Below, one piece after another: positions 12,260-12,561 of a stretch of 12,561 nucleotides of DNA. The notes below the pieces were generated by a model. It was not told the DNA's origin and did not search any database. It was given only the letters and a program-made list of their open reading frames with translations. Where the stretch lies: assembly GCA_003233255.1 (NCBI GenBank), contig QILH01000198.1, positions 1 to 12,561 of the forward strand, given 5' to 3'. Source of the stretch: Gammaproteobacteria bacterium (GTDB taxonomy: Bacteria > Pseudomonadota > Gammaproteobacteria > UBA6429 > Thiohalophilaceae). The position numbers and the translations under genes are program-made. The stretch's first letter is position 1; each line of letters opens with the position of its first letter.

Positions 12260-12561
12260 GTTTACTTAGCTCCAGGATAGAGTATTACATATGCAGACTC
12301 TATTTAACATATATGTACACAAACTAATGTTAGCGCGTGTTATGTATGAGTCGGATCATAATGGACATGTCCATTATGTGTTTATTTTACAAGTTTATCA
12401 TTAAATGTATATCAGCCACGCATAAATCGCCATCGTATAGAAAGCAACATTAACGTGATAAATATAATATTAAAAAATGATTGGATTGTTGAAGCCCAGA
12501 TCACGTAGCGGTAATTACTTTTTTTTATAACCCCTTTCAATGTTTCGTTTTTTTTGTGCGC
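12260..12561. other. AT-rich tail without a gene
   Basis: About 300 bases after the cytidylyltransferase show no ORF of substance and no recognisable RNA. An inverted repeat, ATAGAGT (12277-12283) and ACTCTAT (12297-12303), with a 13-base loop and followed by TTTAA, could be a weak terminator for the cassette. T-runs at 12519-12527 and 12547-12555 have no stem in front. Confidence 0.4.
12357..12378. repeat. Perfect 22-bp palindrome
   Basis: CATAATGGACA is followed at once by its exact complement TGTCCATTATG. As a hairpin it would have a 9-bp stem with a CATG loop and then TGTGTTTATTTT, which makes a poor terminator. As a duplex it is a strict dyad of the kind bound by dimeric regulators. It lies about 100 bases beyond the last cassette gene. 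Confidence 0.6.

Overview
The window looks like a chromosomal segment of a moderate-GC gammaproteobacterium. The main evidence is the gene order uvrY/gacA - uvrC - pgsA - tRNA-Gly - tRNA-Cys - tRNA-Leu, which I recognise as a conserved gammaproteobacterial block (E. coli has uvrY-uvrC-pgsA-glyW-cysT-leuZ). The species cannot be fixed from sequence alone.

Layout. (1) 1-850: a small ribbon-helix-helix DNA-binding protein and a short two-helix membrane protein. They sit behind a promoter carrying three copies of a TTGATGT element and end at a strong hairpin terminator. (2) 855-1520, minus strand: a lipoprotein with a Ser/Thr/Gly/Tyr-rich middle. (3) 1916-5691: the GacA/UvrY response regulator, a family-5-type uracil-DNA glycosylase inserted ahead of uvrC, then uvrC and pgsA, tightly spaced. 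(4) 5749-6263: three tRNA genes. tRNA-Cys has its own stable-RNA-type promoter and a 150-nt hairpin-rich leader. (5) 6580-8255: an ExeA-type AAA+ ATPase fused to a C-terminal FHA domain, followed by a DUF1178 zinc-binding protein. (6) 8256-9437: a decaying stretch holding an IS200/IS605-type transposase remnant, an excisionase-like HTH pseudogene with two in-frame stops, a zinc-ribbon-like remnant and one small ORF of unknown status. (7) 9438-12259: a three-gene accessory cassette made of a class V (2-aminoethylphosphonate-type) aminotransferase, a CDP-alcohol phosphatidyltransferase and a LicC/PntC-type cytidylyltransferase. (8) 12260-12561: an AT-rich tail with a perfect 22-bp palindrome and no gene.

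The most interesting part is the last cassette. Its three enzymes form a logical headgroup pathway: make an amino-phosphonate (or similar amine), activate it with CTP, and transfer it to a lipid alcohol. The two upstream phosphonate-forming enzymes (PepM, Ppd) are not in the window. The aminotransferase carries Gln where the family normally has a substrate-binding Arg, so the true headgroup is open. All three genes are preceded by a short ORF whose TGA overlaps their ATG, and a 14-codon mini-ORF after the aminotransferase resembles the start of that same aminotransferase. The decayed mobile DNA next door suggests the cassette occupies a plastic site beside the conserved uvrC-pgsA-tRNA block.
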